In this document: positions 24,557 through 33,280 of the stretch, in pieces
How the letters are laid out: every line of letters begins with the position of its first letter
Numbering within the stretch: position 1 is the first letter of the stretch
NCBI RefSeq assembly: GCF_036014215.1
Contig: NZ_CP107921.1
Span: 2,055,501-2,119,500 of the forward strand
Reading direction: 5' to 3'
DNA length: 64,000 nt
Source: Streptomyces sp. NBC_00440
Lineage (GTDB): Bacteria > Actinomycetota > Actinomycetes > Streptomycetales > Streptomycetaceae
Position numbers and translations under genes: made by a program
Notes under the pieces: model-generated
Seen by the model: only the letters and a program-made list of their open reading frames with translations
Told to the model about the DNA's origin: nothing
The model's database searches: none

Positions 24557-24597
24557 GGAAGGGCCGGTCCCCGTTTCAGGCGGGGGCCGGCCCTTCC
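24557..24597. terminator. Bidirectional terminator hairpin
   Basis: GGAAGGGCCGGTCCCCG pairs with CGGGGGCCGGCCCTTCC with one G-T pair around a 7-base loop. It stands between the small gene on the plus strand and the SDR gene whose stop is at 24615 on the minus strand, so it can end both. Confidence 0.85.
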
Positions 24598-24614
24598 GTC
24601 GTGCCGCCGGGGCG

Positions 24615-25556
24615 TCAGCCGTGTTTGAGGCCCAGCACCTCCGCGGCCGCGAAGGTCTCGTTCGGCGGGCGGTCCGCGTAGTACGGCGAGATCACCTCGT
24701 CCAGTTCCTCGTACGAGAACACCGTCTTCGCGGTGTCGAACTTCGCCGCCACCCTGGGCCGTTCCACCACGGCGACCATCCCGCCGTGCACCACGAGCAG
24801 CTGGCCGTTGACCTTCGCGGCCGCCGGGGAGGCGAGATAGCCGACGAGCGGCGAGACGTGTTCGGGTGCAAGCGAGTCCAGTTCGCCCGCGTCCGGTTCG
24901 CCGAACCCGGCGAACACGTCCTCGGTCATCCGGGTCCTGGCGCGCGGGCAGATCACATTGGCGGTGACGCCGTACTTGGCGAGTGCCAGCGCCGTCGACG
25001 TGGTGAGCCCCACGATGCCGCCCTTGGCCGCCGCGTAGTTCGGCTGGCCGGCCGAGCCTGCGAGGAACGCCTCCGACGAGGTGTTGACGATCCGGCCGTA
25101 GACCGGGCTACCCGCCGCCTTGGACCGCTCGCGCCAGTGCACCGAAGCGAAGTGGGTGGTGTTGAAGTGGCCCTTGAGGTGGACCCGGATCACCGAGTCC
25201 CACTCGTTCTCCGTCATCGAGAAGACCATCCGGTCCCGCAGGATGCCCGCGTTGTTGACCAGGATGTCGAGCTTTCCGTAGGTGTCGACGGCCAGTTGGA
25301 CGAGAGCACGGGCCTGTTCGTGGTCCGCGACGTCGCCGAGGTGGGCGACCGCCTGTCCGCCGGACGCGCGGATCTCGGCGGCGACTTCTTCGGCGGGTGC
25401 GGCGGACGCCTCGCCGGAACCGTCGCGGCCCGGCTGGCCGAAGTCGTTGACGACGACGCTCGCACCGAGCCGGGCGAGTTCGAGCGCTTCGGCACGGCCG
25501 AGGCCGCGGCCGGCCCCGGTGACGATCGCGGACAGGCCATCAAGTGGCAAGGACAT
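24615..25556 (-). CDS. SDR-family 3-hydroxyacyl-CoA dehydrogenase (Hsd4A-like)
   Basis: A 313-residue short-chain dehydrogenase: cofactor motif TGAGRGLG at residues about 12-19, NNAG, and the catalytic Ser and YxxxK in VNTSSEAFLAGSAGQPNYAA-AKG. ASVVVNDFG after the cofactor loop and the extended C-terminus place it with the multifunctional-enzyme type 2 dehydrogenases, which oxidise (3R)-hydroxyacyl-CoA in beta-oxidation. In mycobacterial sterol breakdown Hsd4A does this. ATG 25556 has AGGAG at 9 bases; an upstream extension of 18 codons lacks support. It is third in an operon with a hydratase and an alcohol dehydrogenase, headed by a KstR-like box. Confidence 0.85.
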   Translation of the reverse strand: MSLPLDGLSAIVTGAGRGLGRAEALELARLGASVVVNDFGQPGRDGSGEASAAPAEEVAAEIRASGGQAVAHLGDVADHEQARALVQLAVDTYGKLDILVNNAGILRDRMVFSMTENEWDSVIRVHLKGHFNTTHFASVHWRERSKAAGSPVYGRIVNTSSEAFLAGSAGQPNYAAAKGGIVGLTTSTALALAKYGVTANVICPRARTRMTEDVFAGFGEPDAGELDSLAPEHVSPLVGYLASPAAAKVNGQLLVVHGGMVAVVERPRVAAKFDTAKTVFSYEELDEVISPYYADRPPNETFAAAEVLGLKHG

Positions 25557-25657
25557 GGACGAGCTCTCCTTACGGGTCTGCGGGTGCCGGCGCTCCGGCT
25601 CCGGGCGCACCGGGCACTCTCGTACTCAGGGCGCCAGGGGCGCCGGTGCTGCGGTGG

Positions 25658-26734
25658 TCAGATCTCGATGCAGGTGCGCAGCGCCTCGCCGGAGCGCATC
25701 TGGTCCAGCGCGTCGTTGATCCCGGCGAGTTTGACCCGGTGGGTGATCAGCCCTTCGAGGTCGATGCGGCCGGACCGCCAGAGCGAGATGGCCCGCTCGT
25801 ACGAACGGACCACGTCCCCGCCGCCGTACATGGAGGGCAGGATCCGCTTCTCGTCGAAGAACAGCTCGAACATGTTGAGCTGGAGGAAGTCGTCCATGGC
25901 GCCAGCGCCGACGATGCAGAGGGTGCCGCCGCGCCGGGTCGTCTCGTACGCCGTGCGGGCGGTGGCCGACTTGCCGACGACCTCGAAGACGTAGTCGAAG
26001 CCCTCCCCCGCCGTGATGCGCTGCTTGGCGTCGTTCAGCGCGTCCGGCGCGACGGCCTCCGTCGCGCCGAAGGTCAGCGCGGCCTCCCGGCGGGAGGCCA
26101 CCGGGTCGACGGCGATGATCTGCGACGCGCCCCTGAGCCGTGCGCCCTGGATGGCGGAGATGCCGACGCCTCCGCAGCCGATCACCGCGACCGACGAACC
26201 GGCCTCCACATCGGCGGTGTTGATGGCGGCGCCGAGGCCGGTGGTCACTCCGCAGCCGATGAGCGCCGCGATCTCGAACGGCACGTCGTCGGGGATCGGC
26301 ACCGCGCAGCCGGCGCCCACGACGACCTCCTCGGTGAAGGTGCCGGTCCCGGCGAAGCCGAAGACATCGCCGCCGGGGCGCTTGAAGTTGGGGGTGCCCG
26401 CGTTCATGAAGCCGGCGAGGCAGAGTTCGGTCTGGCCGCGTTTGCAGGCCGGACAGACGCCGCAGGCGGGCAGCCAGCAGATCACCACCCGGTCGCCCTG
26501 TTTGACGCCCGTCACCCCGTCGCCAACGTCGAGGATCTCGCCGGCGCCCTCGTGGCCGGGCACGAACGGCGCGGGCTGCGGCAGCACCCCGTTCATCGCC
26601 GAGACGTCCGAGTGACAGAGGCCGGTGGCCCGGACCCTGATCCTGACCTTGCCGGGGCCGAAGCCCACCGCCTCGATGTCGTCGAGGACTTCGAGCTTGT
26701 CCTGGCCAATCTCGTGCAGTACGGCTGCGCGCAT
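25658..26734 (-). CDS. Zinc-dependent alcohol dehydrogenase (AdhE1-like)
   Basis: A 358-residue MDR-family enzyme with catalytic zinc ligands in TGLCHSD and PGHEGAG, the four structural cysteines in PACGVCPACKRGQTELC, and a Rossmann GCGGVG motif near residue 185. It oxidises an alcohol with NAD+ (or uses mycothiol/formaldehyde-type substrates in some relatives). The KstR regulon of M. tuberculosis contains a similar dehydrogenase, Rv0162c, which by position could act on the C26/C27 alcohol made by the P450. It lies between the hydratase and the SDR genes; start ATG 26734 gives normal length, with an unsupported 51-codon extension upstream. Confidence 0.87.
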   Translation of the reverse strand: MRAAVLHEIGQDKLEVLDDIEAVGFGPGKVRIRVRATGLCHSDVSAMNGVLPQPAPFVPGHEGAGEILDVGDGVTGVKQGDRVVICWLPACGVCPACKRGQTELCLAGFMNAGTPNFKRPGGDVFGFAGTGTFTEEVVVGAGCAVPIPDDVPFEIAALIGCGVTTGLGAAINTADVEAGSSVAVIGCGGVGISAIQGARLRGASQIIAVDPVASRREAALTFGATEAVAPDALNDAKQRITAGEGFDYVFEVVGKSATARTAYETTRRGGTLCIVGAGAMDDFLQLNMFELFFDEKRILPSMYGGGDVVRSYERAISLWRSGRIDLEGLITHRVKLAGINDALDQMRSGEALRTCIEI

Positions 26735-26793
26735 GGTGCGGCTCCTCACATACGGCTGGTTCTGATGGATCAGGAGTGGATGGCCGGGCGGCC

Positions 26794-27648
26794 TCAGTGG
26801 TGGGTGACGACCGTGTCGGCGAGTACCGGCGCCTCGTCCCGCTCGACGGCCGAGACCGTCACCCGGACCTGACCCGGCGACTGCCACATCCGGATCCTGA
26901 GCGTCTCGCCGGGGAAGACGACACCGGCGAAGCGGGTGGTGTACGAGTCGACGCGGGCCACGTCGCCACCCAGGGCCGTGTCGACCACGGCCTTCAGCGT
27001 CATTCCGTACGAGCAGAGCCCGTGCAGGATGGGCCGGTCGAACCCGGCGAGCTTGGCGAACTCCGGGTCGGCGTGCAGTGGGTTCCAGTCCCCGGAGAGC
27101 CGGTAGAGCAGCGCCTGGTCCTCACGGATCAGGCGGTCCTCGGTGCGGTCGGGGGCGCGGTCGGGGACGTCGAGCCGCGCGGAGGGGCCGCGCTCGCCGC
27201 CGAAGCCGCCCTCGCCGCGTACGAAGATCTGCGAGTCGCTGGTCCACAACGGGCCCTGCTCGTCCGAGACTTCGGAGCGCAGCACGATGACGGCCGCTTT
27301 CCCCTTGTCGTACACCGCCTGGACCCGGGCGGTGGACCGCGCCGACGCCTTGACGGGGATGGGCCGGTGCAGGGTGATGGTCTGCCCGCCGTGCAGGACG
27401 GACGCCAGGTTCACATCGATGCCCGGTGCGGCGAGCCCGCCCATCAGCGCCATGCCGGCGCCCGCGACGGTCGCGAAGCTGGGCAGGACATGGAGCCTGG
27501 ACTCCAGGGTGTAGCGCAACTCGTCGGCGTCGGTGGCCGGCCGGCCGGCGCCGATTCCCAGGTGGTAGAGCTGGATGTCCTTGTGGTCCCAGGCGATCTC
27601 GCCGGAGCGGGGCTCGGCGGCGATGGCCTGCGCGGCATCAATGGGCAT
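26794..27648 (-). CDS. hsd4B: MaoC-family 2-enoyl-CoA hydratase (Hsd4B-like)
   Basis: A 284-residue double hot-dog hydratase. The MPIDA start, IQLYHLGIGAG, ARGEGGFGGERGPS and the hydratase-2 motif with its catalytic Asp and His (YRLSGDWNPLHADPEFA) followed by RPILHGLCSYGM closely resemble Hsd4B and peroxisomal MFE-2 hydratases. It adds water to a 2-enoyl-CoA to give the (3R)-hydroxyacyl-CoA, which the SDR of the same operon would oxidise. AAGGAG lies about 10 bases before ATG. It is first in the operon; a hairpin leader and a perfect KstR-like box lie upstream. Confidence 0.9.
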   Translation of the reverse strand: MPIDAAQAIAAEPRSGEIAWDHKDIQLYHLGIGAGRPATDADELRYTLESRLHVLPSFATVAGAGMALMGGLAAPGIDVNLASVLHGGQTITLHRPIPVKASARSTARVQAVYDKGKAAVIVLRSEVSDEQGPLWTSDSQIFVRGEGGFGGERGPSARLDVPDRAPDRTEDRLIREDQALLYRLSGDWNPLHADPEFAKLAGFDRPILHGLCSYGMTLKAVVDTALGGDVARVDSYTTRFAGVVFPGETLRIRMWQSPGQVRVTVSAVERDEAPVLADTVVTHH

Positions 27649-27675
27649 GGGGCAAGCGCTCCTTGACGGTGGAAA

Positions 27676-27717
27676 GACCTCGGTGCGACCGTCCGCACCG
27701 TCAGGCGCACCGAGGTC
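27676..27717 (-). promoter_or_regulatory. 12-bp perfect stem-loop in the hydratase leader
   Basis: GACCTCGGTGCG (27676-27687) and CGCACCGAGGTC (27706-27717) are exact inverted repeats around an 18-base loop. It lies between the KstR-like box and the start of the hydratase gene, so the mRNA leader would fold into this hairpin, followed on the minus strand by TTTCC. It may be an attenuator, an RNA-stabilising leader or a second operator. Confidence 0.6.
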
Positions 27718-27745
27718 GTACGGGACCGGCCTCCGGCGCCCTTTG

Positions 27746-27759
27746 TAGAACGCGTTCTA
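27746..27759. promoter_or_regulatory. KstR-like operator box 1
   Basis: TAGAACGCGTTCTA is a perfect 14-bp palindrome that fits the mycobacterial KstR consensus TnnAACnnGTTnnA at every fixed position. It lies 98 bases before the hydratase/alcohol dehydrogenase/SDR operon. Confidence 0.85.
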
Positions 27760-28000
27760 GGCCGATGGCCCCATGTATAACGCACCCCTCATGAGTTGTG
27801 AAGACTGCTGACGCCACGTCAGATTCGGGTCGGACGAACGGCCCGCGACATCCGGCCACTGCGGCCGGGGCCCGTACAGCCGGCCCTCGGCATCCGGCCA
27901 CCACAGCCGGGCCACCGCGCGCGGCCGTGACATTTGTCCCGGGCAGCTGCGTACAACCGCATCTGTCCGCGGAACGCCGCGGCTCCGTAGCGTGTGGGGC
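27760..28000. other. Divergent intergenic region with imperfect direct repeat
   Basis: Together with the leader, the hydratase and ABC genes are 352 bp apart. GGCCCGCGACATCCGGCCAC near 27842 and GGCCCTCGGCATCCGGCCAC near 27887 are imperfect direct repeats of unknown role. TAGCGT at 27988-27993 is a -10-like word only 7 bases from the ABC gene's ATG, which would give a leaderless or nearly leaderless mRNA; I see no good -35. Confidence 0.5.
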
Positions 28001-28972
28001 ATGACGCAGACAGCAGACACCGGACCCGCGGTGAGCTTCACGGGAGCGGTCAAGACGTTCGGGGCGGTGCGGGCCGTGGACGGCGCCGACCTGGAGATCC
28101 GCCGGGGGGAGACCGTCGCCCTGCTGGGGCGCAACGGGGCCGGAAAGTCCACCACGATCAGTCTGCTGCTCGGCCTCGACGAGCCCGACAGCGGGCAGGT
28201 GCGGGTCTTCGGCCGGACACCCGAGCAGGCGGTCGCGGCCGGGCTCGTGGGCGCGATGCTCCAGGCGGGGCAGCCCATCCCGCGCGTGACGGTGCGGGAG
28301 CTGGTCGCCTTCGTGGCCAGTACGTATCCGCGCCCGCTCCCGGTCGACGAGGCGCTGGACATGGCCGGGCTCGGCGAGTACGGGGCACGCCGGGTCGACA
28401 AGCTCTCCGGTGGCCAGATGCAGCGGGTCAGGTTCGCCGTCGCGCTCGCCGGGAATCCGGAGCTGATCGTGCTCGACGAGCCGACGGCCGCGCTCGACGT
28501 GGAGGCCAGGCGGGCGTTCTGGGACTCGATGCGGGCGTACGCACAGCGCGGGAACACCGTCCTCTTCTCCACGCACTATCTGGAGGAGGCCGACAGCAAC
28601 GCCGACCGCATCGTGGTCATCCACCAGGGCCGCATCGTCGCCGACGGCAGCTCCGAGCTGCTCAAGCGGGCGGCAGGCGGCAGCCTGGTCTCCTTCGACC
28701 TCGCGGGGGCCGGCTCCGGGGGGCTCCAGACGCTGCCCGGTGTCACCGCCGTGGAGATCCGCGGGGACCGGGCCTCGCTGCGTACGGACGACTCGGACGC
28801 CACCGTCGTCGCCCTGGCGGAGCAGGGCGCGATCCGCGGCCTCGCGGTCGCCCCTGCGACGCTGGAGGACGCCTTCCTGGCCCTCACCGCGCAGGACGCC
28901 CCTGACGACACCCCTCCCGGCCCCGGATCTGCCGGGATCTCCCCGCGCACTGGACAGAAGGCAGCGGTCTGA
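28001..28972 (+). CDS. ABC transporter ATP-binding protein
   Basis: A 323-residue ATPase: Walker A GRNGAGKST, signature LSGGQMQRV, Walker B LIVLDEPTAALD, H-loop STHYLEEAD. The about 80-residue C-terminal domain after residue 220 is as in drug-exporter (DrrA/YxlF-type) subunits. It powers the two-subunit exporter formed with the next gene, whose ATG overlaps this stop by one base (TGATG). The start at ATG 28001 lacks a clear ribosome site but a -10 element lies just upstream. Export of a lipid, peptide or drug is likely; the adjacent two-component system may control it. Confidence 0.93.
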   Translation: MTQTADTGPAVSFTGAVKTFGAVRAVDGADLEIRRGETVALLGRNGAGKSTTISLLLGLDEPDSGQVRVFGRTPEQAVAAGLVGAMLQAGQPIPRVTVRELVAFVASTYPRPLPVDEALDMAGLGEYGARRVDKLSGGQMQRVRFAVALAGNPELIVLDEPTAALDVEARRAFWDSMRAYAQRGNTVLFSTHYLEEADSNADRIVVIHQGRIVADGSSELLKRAAGGSLVSFDLAGAGSGGLQTLPGVTAVEIRGDRASLRTDDSDATVVALAEQGAIRGLAVAPATLEDAFLALTAQDAPDDTPPGPGSAGISPRTGQKAAV

Positions 28973-29697
28973 TGCTGGAATACGTGAAGCTCGAAGTGCG
29001 GCGGACGCTGCGCGACCCCGGGTTCGTCATCTTCGGCATCGGTATGCCGGTGGTGATGTATCTGCTGTTCACCAACATCGGCCCGAGCAACCCGGACTCG
29101 GCGGCCTGGCGGGTCACCTCGATGGTCGGTATGGCGGCATACGGCGCGCTGGGCGCCGCCCTGGGAGTCGGCACCGGGGTCGCTTCGGACAAGTCCCTCG
29201 GCTGGCTGCGCCAGTTGCGGGTGACTCCGCTGCCGCCCACGCAGGTGGTGCTGGGCCGGGCGGTCTCCGGTTCGGTGACCGTGCTGCCGGGGATCGTGGC
29301 GGTGCTCCTGGCCGGTGCGCTCGTCAACGGCGTACGGATCGACGCCTGGCAGTGGGCCGTCCTCACGCTGCTGCTGTGGGTCGGCGCGCTGCCGTTCACA
29401 CTGCTCGGGATCGGGAACGGATACCGGCTGACCGCCCAGACCACGGGCGTGGTGAACGTGGCCTGTCTGATGGGGCTCGCCATCGTGGGCGGTCTGTGGT
29501 TCCCGGTCGACGCCTTCCCCGGCTGGCTGCGGTCCGTCGCCCGCTACACCCCGACCAACCGCTTCGCCGAGCTGGGCTGGTCCACCACCCAGGGCAGTGC
29601 GCCCGCCCTCTCCACGGTGGCGGTGCTCGCCGCCTGGCTGCTGGCGTTCGGCACGTACGCGGTGATCTCGTACCGTCGGTCCGCGAAGACCGTGTGA
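28972..29697 (+). CDS. ABC-2 type transporter permease
   Basis: A 241-residue membrane protein with six hydrophobic segments and the ABC-2 pattern, beginning with a short cytoplasmic helix (YVKLEVRRTLRDPGF) that couples to the ATPase. It forms the channel of the exporter and is translated in coupling with the ATPase gene. The substrate cannot be told. Such DrrB/YxlG-like permeases are often preceded or followed by a sensor kinase and regulator, as here. Confidence 0.92.
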   Translation: MLEYVKLEVRRTLRDPGFVIFGIGMPVVMYLLFTNIGPSNPDSAAWRVTSMVGMAAYGALGAALGVGTGVASDKSLGWLRQLRVTPLPPTQVVLGRAVSGSVTVLPGIVAVLLAGALVNGVRIDAWQWAVLTLLLWVGALPFTLLGIGNGYRLTAQTTGVVNVACLMGLAIVGGLWFPVDAFPGWLRSVARYTPTNRFAELGWSTTQGSAPALSTVAVLAAWLLAFGTYAVISYRRSAKTV

Positions 29698-29708
29698 CGG
29701 GAGAGAAC

Positions 29709-30911
29709 ATGCACGCGAAGCTGGACCTGCTGAGACGGCACCACAGGACCTGGGTGCAGCGGCGGAAGGACATCAGGGCGCGGAAGCGGCCGGGCCCGCC
29801 GAACGCCTTCACGCTGCTGCCGTGGCTGCTGCTCGGCCTGGGCAGCTTCTCCAATCTGATCGGCGGCGAGACCCCCAACCCGTGGATCGGCGGGGTCGGG
29901 CTGCTGGCCTTCAACTCCCTGTACGTATCCGTGGCGTTCCGGGCGTTCAACAAGGAGAAGCGCCAGAGCCGTACGACGCTCTGGCTGCTCGGCGCGCTGG
30001 CGGCCATCACCTACGGTCTGGCTCTCGGCTACGGGGGCAGCTGGCTGCTGTACTTCCCGCTGCTCTCGCTGGCTGTCGGCACCACGCTGCGCGACCGGCG
30101 GCTCGGCTTCACCCTGATGGTCATCTCCGGCTCCGCCGGGTACATCTCGGGCAGCGAGGGGCACAGCCCGTGGGACCCCTGGACCCTGGGGTACGGCACG
30201 TTCATCTCGGGCGCTGTGACCGCCGGGCTCCTGGCGCTCTCCGAAACCGTCATGGAACTGCGTGCCACCCGTCAGGAGCTGGCCCGTTCGGCAGTCGAGA
30301 AGGAACGCCTGCGCTTCTCGCGCGACCTGCACGATCTGCTGGGCCACACCCTCTCGGTGATCGTGGTGAAGTCGGAGGCGGCCCGGCGGCTCGCACCGCG
30401 CGACATCGACGCGGCGCTCGGCCAGATCTCCGACATCGAGACCGTCGGCAGGCAGGCCCTCACCGAGATCCGCGAGGCGGTCACCGGGTACCGGTCCGCC
30501 AGCCTCGCCAGCGAACTGGACAGTGCCCGCTCCATGCTGACCGCCGCCGGGATCGAGCCCGTCGTACGGCAGTCGGGGCCGCCGTTGGAGCCGCAGAGCG
30601 CGTCCCTGCTCGGCTGGGTCGTCAGGGAGGCCGTCACCAACACCGTGCGGCACAGCAGGGCCACCCGGTGCGAGATCGCCGTGGACGGCGAGAAACCCGA
30701 ACGTGTGCGGCTGGTGATCAGTGACAATGGGCGCGGCGTAGGCTCGACGCCACCCGGCAGCGGGCTGAAGGGCCTGACCGAACGCCTCGCGGCGGCGGGC
30801 GGCTCACTGGACGCGGGCCCCGGCCGGTCCGGCTTCCGTCTGGTGGCCGAACTGCCGGTGGAGAACGCCGCACCGGACACGGCGCCCGGGGCGGTGTGTA
30901 CCCGGGAGTGA
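29709..30911 (+). CDS. Sensor histidine kinase, NarL/DesK type
   Basis: A 400-residue kinase. Residues about 35-180 hold five or six membrane helices (sensor part); the HisKA_3 dimerisation motif RDLHDLLGHTLS carries the phospho-acceptor His208; the ATPase part shows VTNTVRHSRA (N box) and ISDNGRGVG with GLKGLTERL. It phosphorylates the response regulator encoded next. ATG 29709 follows GGGAGAG. DesK-type membrane sensors detect lipid order or cell envelope stress, and neighbouring exporters of this type are usually the regulated target. Confidence 0.93.
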   Translation: MHAKLDLLRRHHRTWVQRRKDIRARKRPGPPNAFTLLPWLLLGLGSFSNLIGGETPNPWIGGVGLLAFNSLYVSVAFRAFNKEKRQSRTTLWLLGALAAITYGLALGYGGSWLLYFPLLSLAVGTTLRDRRLGFTLMVISGSAGYISGSEGHSPWDPWTLGYGTFISGAVTAGLLALSETVMELRATRQELARSAVEKERLRFSRDLHDLLGHTLSVIVVKSEAARRLAPRDIDAALGQISDIETVGRQALTEIREAVTGYRSASLASELDSARSMLTAAGIEPVVRQSGPPLEPQSASLLGWVVREAVTNTVRHSRATRCEIAVDGEKPERVRLVISDNGRGVGSTPPGSGLKGLTERLAAAGGSLDAGPGRSGFRLVAELPVENAAPDTAPGAVCTRE

Positions 30912-30945
30912 CCAGCAGGCAGTGACCAGATTGGGAGAGCAGCGA

Positions 30946-31551
30946 ATGATCCGAGTCCTCCTCGCCGAAGACCAGGGCATGATGCGGGGAGCGCTCGCTC
31001 TGCTCCTCGGCCTTGAGGAGGACATCGAGGTGGTCGCCCAGGTGGCCACCGGCGACGCGATCGTCGCGGCGGTCCTGGACGCGAACCCCGATGTGGCGCT
31101 GCTCGACATCGAACTCCCCGGCCGCAGCGGGCTCGACGCCGCCGCCGATCTGCGGACACAGGCTCCGGGGTGCCGGGTGCTGATCCTCACCACGTTCGGC
31201 AGGCCCGGCTATCTGCGCCGCGCGATGGAGGCGGGCGCCACGGGCTTCCTGGTCAAGGACGGTCCGGTGGAGGACCTGGCCGCCGCGATCCGCCGGGTGC
31301 TGGCCGGTGAGACGGTCATCGACCCCGCCCTGGCCGCGGCCGCGCTGAGCGCGGGGCCCAGCCCGCTGACCGCGCGCGAGTGCGACGTGCTGAACGCGTC
31401 GGTGGACGGTGCGACCGTCTCCGACATCGCGGGGAAGCTGCACCTCTCGGAGTCGACGGTCCGCAACTACCTCTCGTCCGCGATCGGCAAGACCGGCACC
31501 CGCAACCGCATGGAGGCCGTGCGGTCGGCCCGCCAGCAGGGCTGGCTGTAG
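30946..31551 (+). CDS. Response regulator, NarL/FixJ family
   Basis: A 201-residue regulator. The receiver has the acidic pair in LLAEDQ, the phospho-acceptor Asp54 in ALLDIELPG, and the conserved lysine in FLVKDG. The LuxR-type DNA-binding domain (LTARECDVLNAS, then HLSESTVRNYLSSAIGK) occupies the last 60 residues. GGGAGAG lies 6 bases before ATG 30946; an in-frame GTG 24 bases upstream would swallow the ribosome site. It pairs with the kinase and presumably controls the ABC exporter operon. Confidence 0.94.
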   Translation: MIRVLLAEDQGMMRGALALLLGLEEDIEVVAQVATGDAIVAAVLDANPDVALLDIELPGRSGLDAAADLRTQAPGCRVLILTTFGRPGYLRRAMEAGATGFLVKDGPVEDLAAAIRRVLAGETVIDPALAAAALSAGPSPLTARECDVLNASVDGATVSDIAGKLHLSESTVRNYLSSAIGKTGTRNRMEAVRSARQQGWL

Positions 31552-31612
31552 CCCTGCGGGTGGGGCAGCTCCGCGCAGTGGGGCCGGCCGTAGCCCCGAA
31601 GTCGGGTCGCGG

Positions 31613-33085
31613 TCAGTCGCCGGACGGCTCCGACGCCGAGACCGGGCGGCCGATCACCGGCGTACGCACCCCGGGCATCCACACCAGCATCAGCACCGCA
31701 CCGGCGAGCAGGACGAGCCCGCCGCACCGGAACGCCAGCGCGTACCCCTCGGTCAGTGCCTCCGTCCCGGTGCCGCCCCGGGTACGGGAGGCGGCGACGG
31801 TGGAGAGGACCGCGAGGCCCAGCGAACCGCCCAGCGTGCGGGAGGTGTTGACCAGACCGGAGACCAGGCCCGCGTCGCCCGGCGCCGCCCCCGATGTGGC
31901 GAGCGAGGCGAGCGGTGTCATGGAGAGACCGGCGCCGGCCATCATCAGCATGCCGGGCAGCATGATCGAGGTGAGGTACGCGCCGTGCGCGGTCATCGTC
32001 GACTGCCAGCCGAATCCGGCCACGGTGATCAGGATCCCGGCCACCGCCACGTTCTTGGCACCGAAGCGGGCCATCAGCCGCGGGGCGAACTTGGACCCGG
32101 CGATGACGCTCAACGAGCTGGGTACGAGGCCGAGTCCGGCCATGAACGGTGTGTAGCCCAGCACATTCTGGGCGTACAGCGTCATGAAGAACCACATACC
32201 GAAGCTGCCGGCACCGCAGACGAACATCGCGGCGTTGGCGGCGGCGACCGAGCGCACCCGGAACAGCTTCAGTGGCATCAGGGGCAGCGGGGTGCGCGCC
32301 TCGACGGTCAGGAACAGGCCGATGAGCGCGAGGCCCGCGAACAGCGGCACCAGCGTCGCCGCGGCCGTCCACCCCTCGGCCTCGGTCTGCACGATGCCGT
32401 ACGCGAGGGTCGCCGTACCGGCGGTGACCAGCACAGCGCCGGGCAGGTCGAGCCGGCGCGCGCCGTCGGCCCGGCTCTCGGAGATCCAGCGGGCCGCGCC
32501 CAGCAGGACGAGCGCGCCGACCGGCACATTGATCAGGAGCACCCAGCGCCAGGACAGCGCGTCGGTCAGGACTCCGCCGACCAGGCCCCCCGCCGCGCCG
32601 CCGCCAGCGCCGACGGCCGTCCAGGTAGCTATGGCCCTCGCGCGGGCCGCGCCCTCCGGGACGGCCGAGGTGAGGATGGTGAGCGTCGAGGGCGCCAGCA
32701 CGGCGGCGCCGAGCCCCTGCACGGCGCGCGCGGCGAGCAGTTGCCAGCCCTCCTGGGCCAGTCCCCCGGCGAGCGAGGCGAGGGTGAAGAGCCCGAGGCC
32801 GACGAGGAACATCCGCTTGCGGCCGAAGAGGTCCCCGGCCCGCCCGCCCAGCAGCATGAACCCGGCGAAGGCGATGGCGTACGCGCTCACCACCCACTGG
32901 AGTCCGGTGGCGCTGAGATCCAGGCTGGTGCGCATCGAGGGCAGGGCGACATTGACGACGGAGACGTCGAGAACCACGAGGAACTGCCCGGCGCACGCGG
33001 CGAGCACCACCAGCCAGGTGCGGGTCGGGGCGGACCGTCGCGCGGTGGTGCGGGCGTTCGAAGATGTGCGCAGCATGAGTGCCAT
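31613..33085 (-). CDS. MFS drug exporter, DHA2 (EmrB/QacA) family
   Basis: A 490-residue protein with about 14 membrane helices. Motif A (GGRAGDLFGRKRMFLVGLG) lies between helices 2 and 3 and motif C-like glycines are in helix 5 (AVGAGGGAAGGLVGG); the helix 1 aspartate LVVLDVSVVNVALPS is typical of drug/proton antiporters. It would expel hydrophobic compounds using the proton gradient. ATG 33085 is chosen by family alignment; an upstream ATG 17 codons away is possible. The ribosome site is weak. Its own promoter would lie in or near the repeat-rich tail of the thiolase gene. Confidence 0.88.
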   Translation of the reverse strand: MALMLRTSSNARTTARRSAPTRTWLVVLAACAGQFLVVLDVSVVNVALPSMRTSLDLSATGLQWVVSAYAIAFAGFMLLGGRAGDLFGRKRMFLVGLGLFTLASLAGGLAQEGWQLLAARAVQGLGAAVLAPSTLTILTSAVPEGAARARAIATWTAVGAGGGAAGGLVGGVLTDALSWRWVLLINVPVGALVLLGAARWISESRADGARRLDLPGAVLVTAGTATLAYGIVQTEAEGWTAAATLVPLFAGLALIGLFLTVEARTPLPLMPLKLFRVRSVAAANAAMFVCGAGSFGMWFFMTLYAQNVLGYTPFMAGLGLVPSSLSVIAGSKFAPRLMARFGAKNVAVAGILITVAGFGWQSTMTAHGAYLTSIMLPGMLMMAGAGLSMTPLASLATSGAAPGDAGLVSGLVNTSRTLGGSLGLAVLSTVAASRTRGGTGTEALTEGYALAFRCGGLVLLAGAVLMLVWMPGVRTPVIGRPVSASEPSGD

Positions 33086-33280
33086 CGTGGCATCCGTTCG
33101 TTGCACGGTGCATCCGCATATCGGCGCAGTGGCCACGGTCCGCAGGTCCTACGGCCCTTGTTGCCCCCCGGTCTGCCCTTCCGGACCGGGCGAGGCCGGA
33201 AGGGCGGACCGTGCCGGTCAGGAGGCCGGACCGGGGCGCCTCGCTCCCGTCTCGATGCCACCGCACGCCCGCCGCACTCC

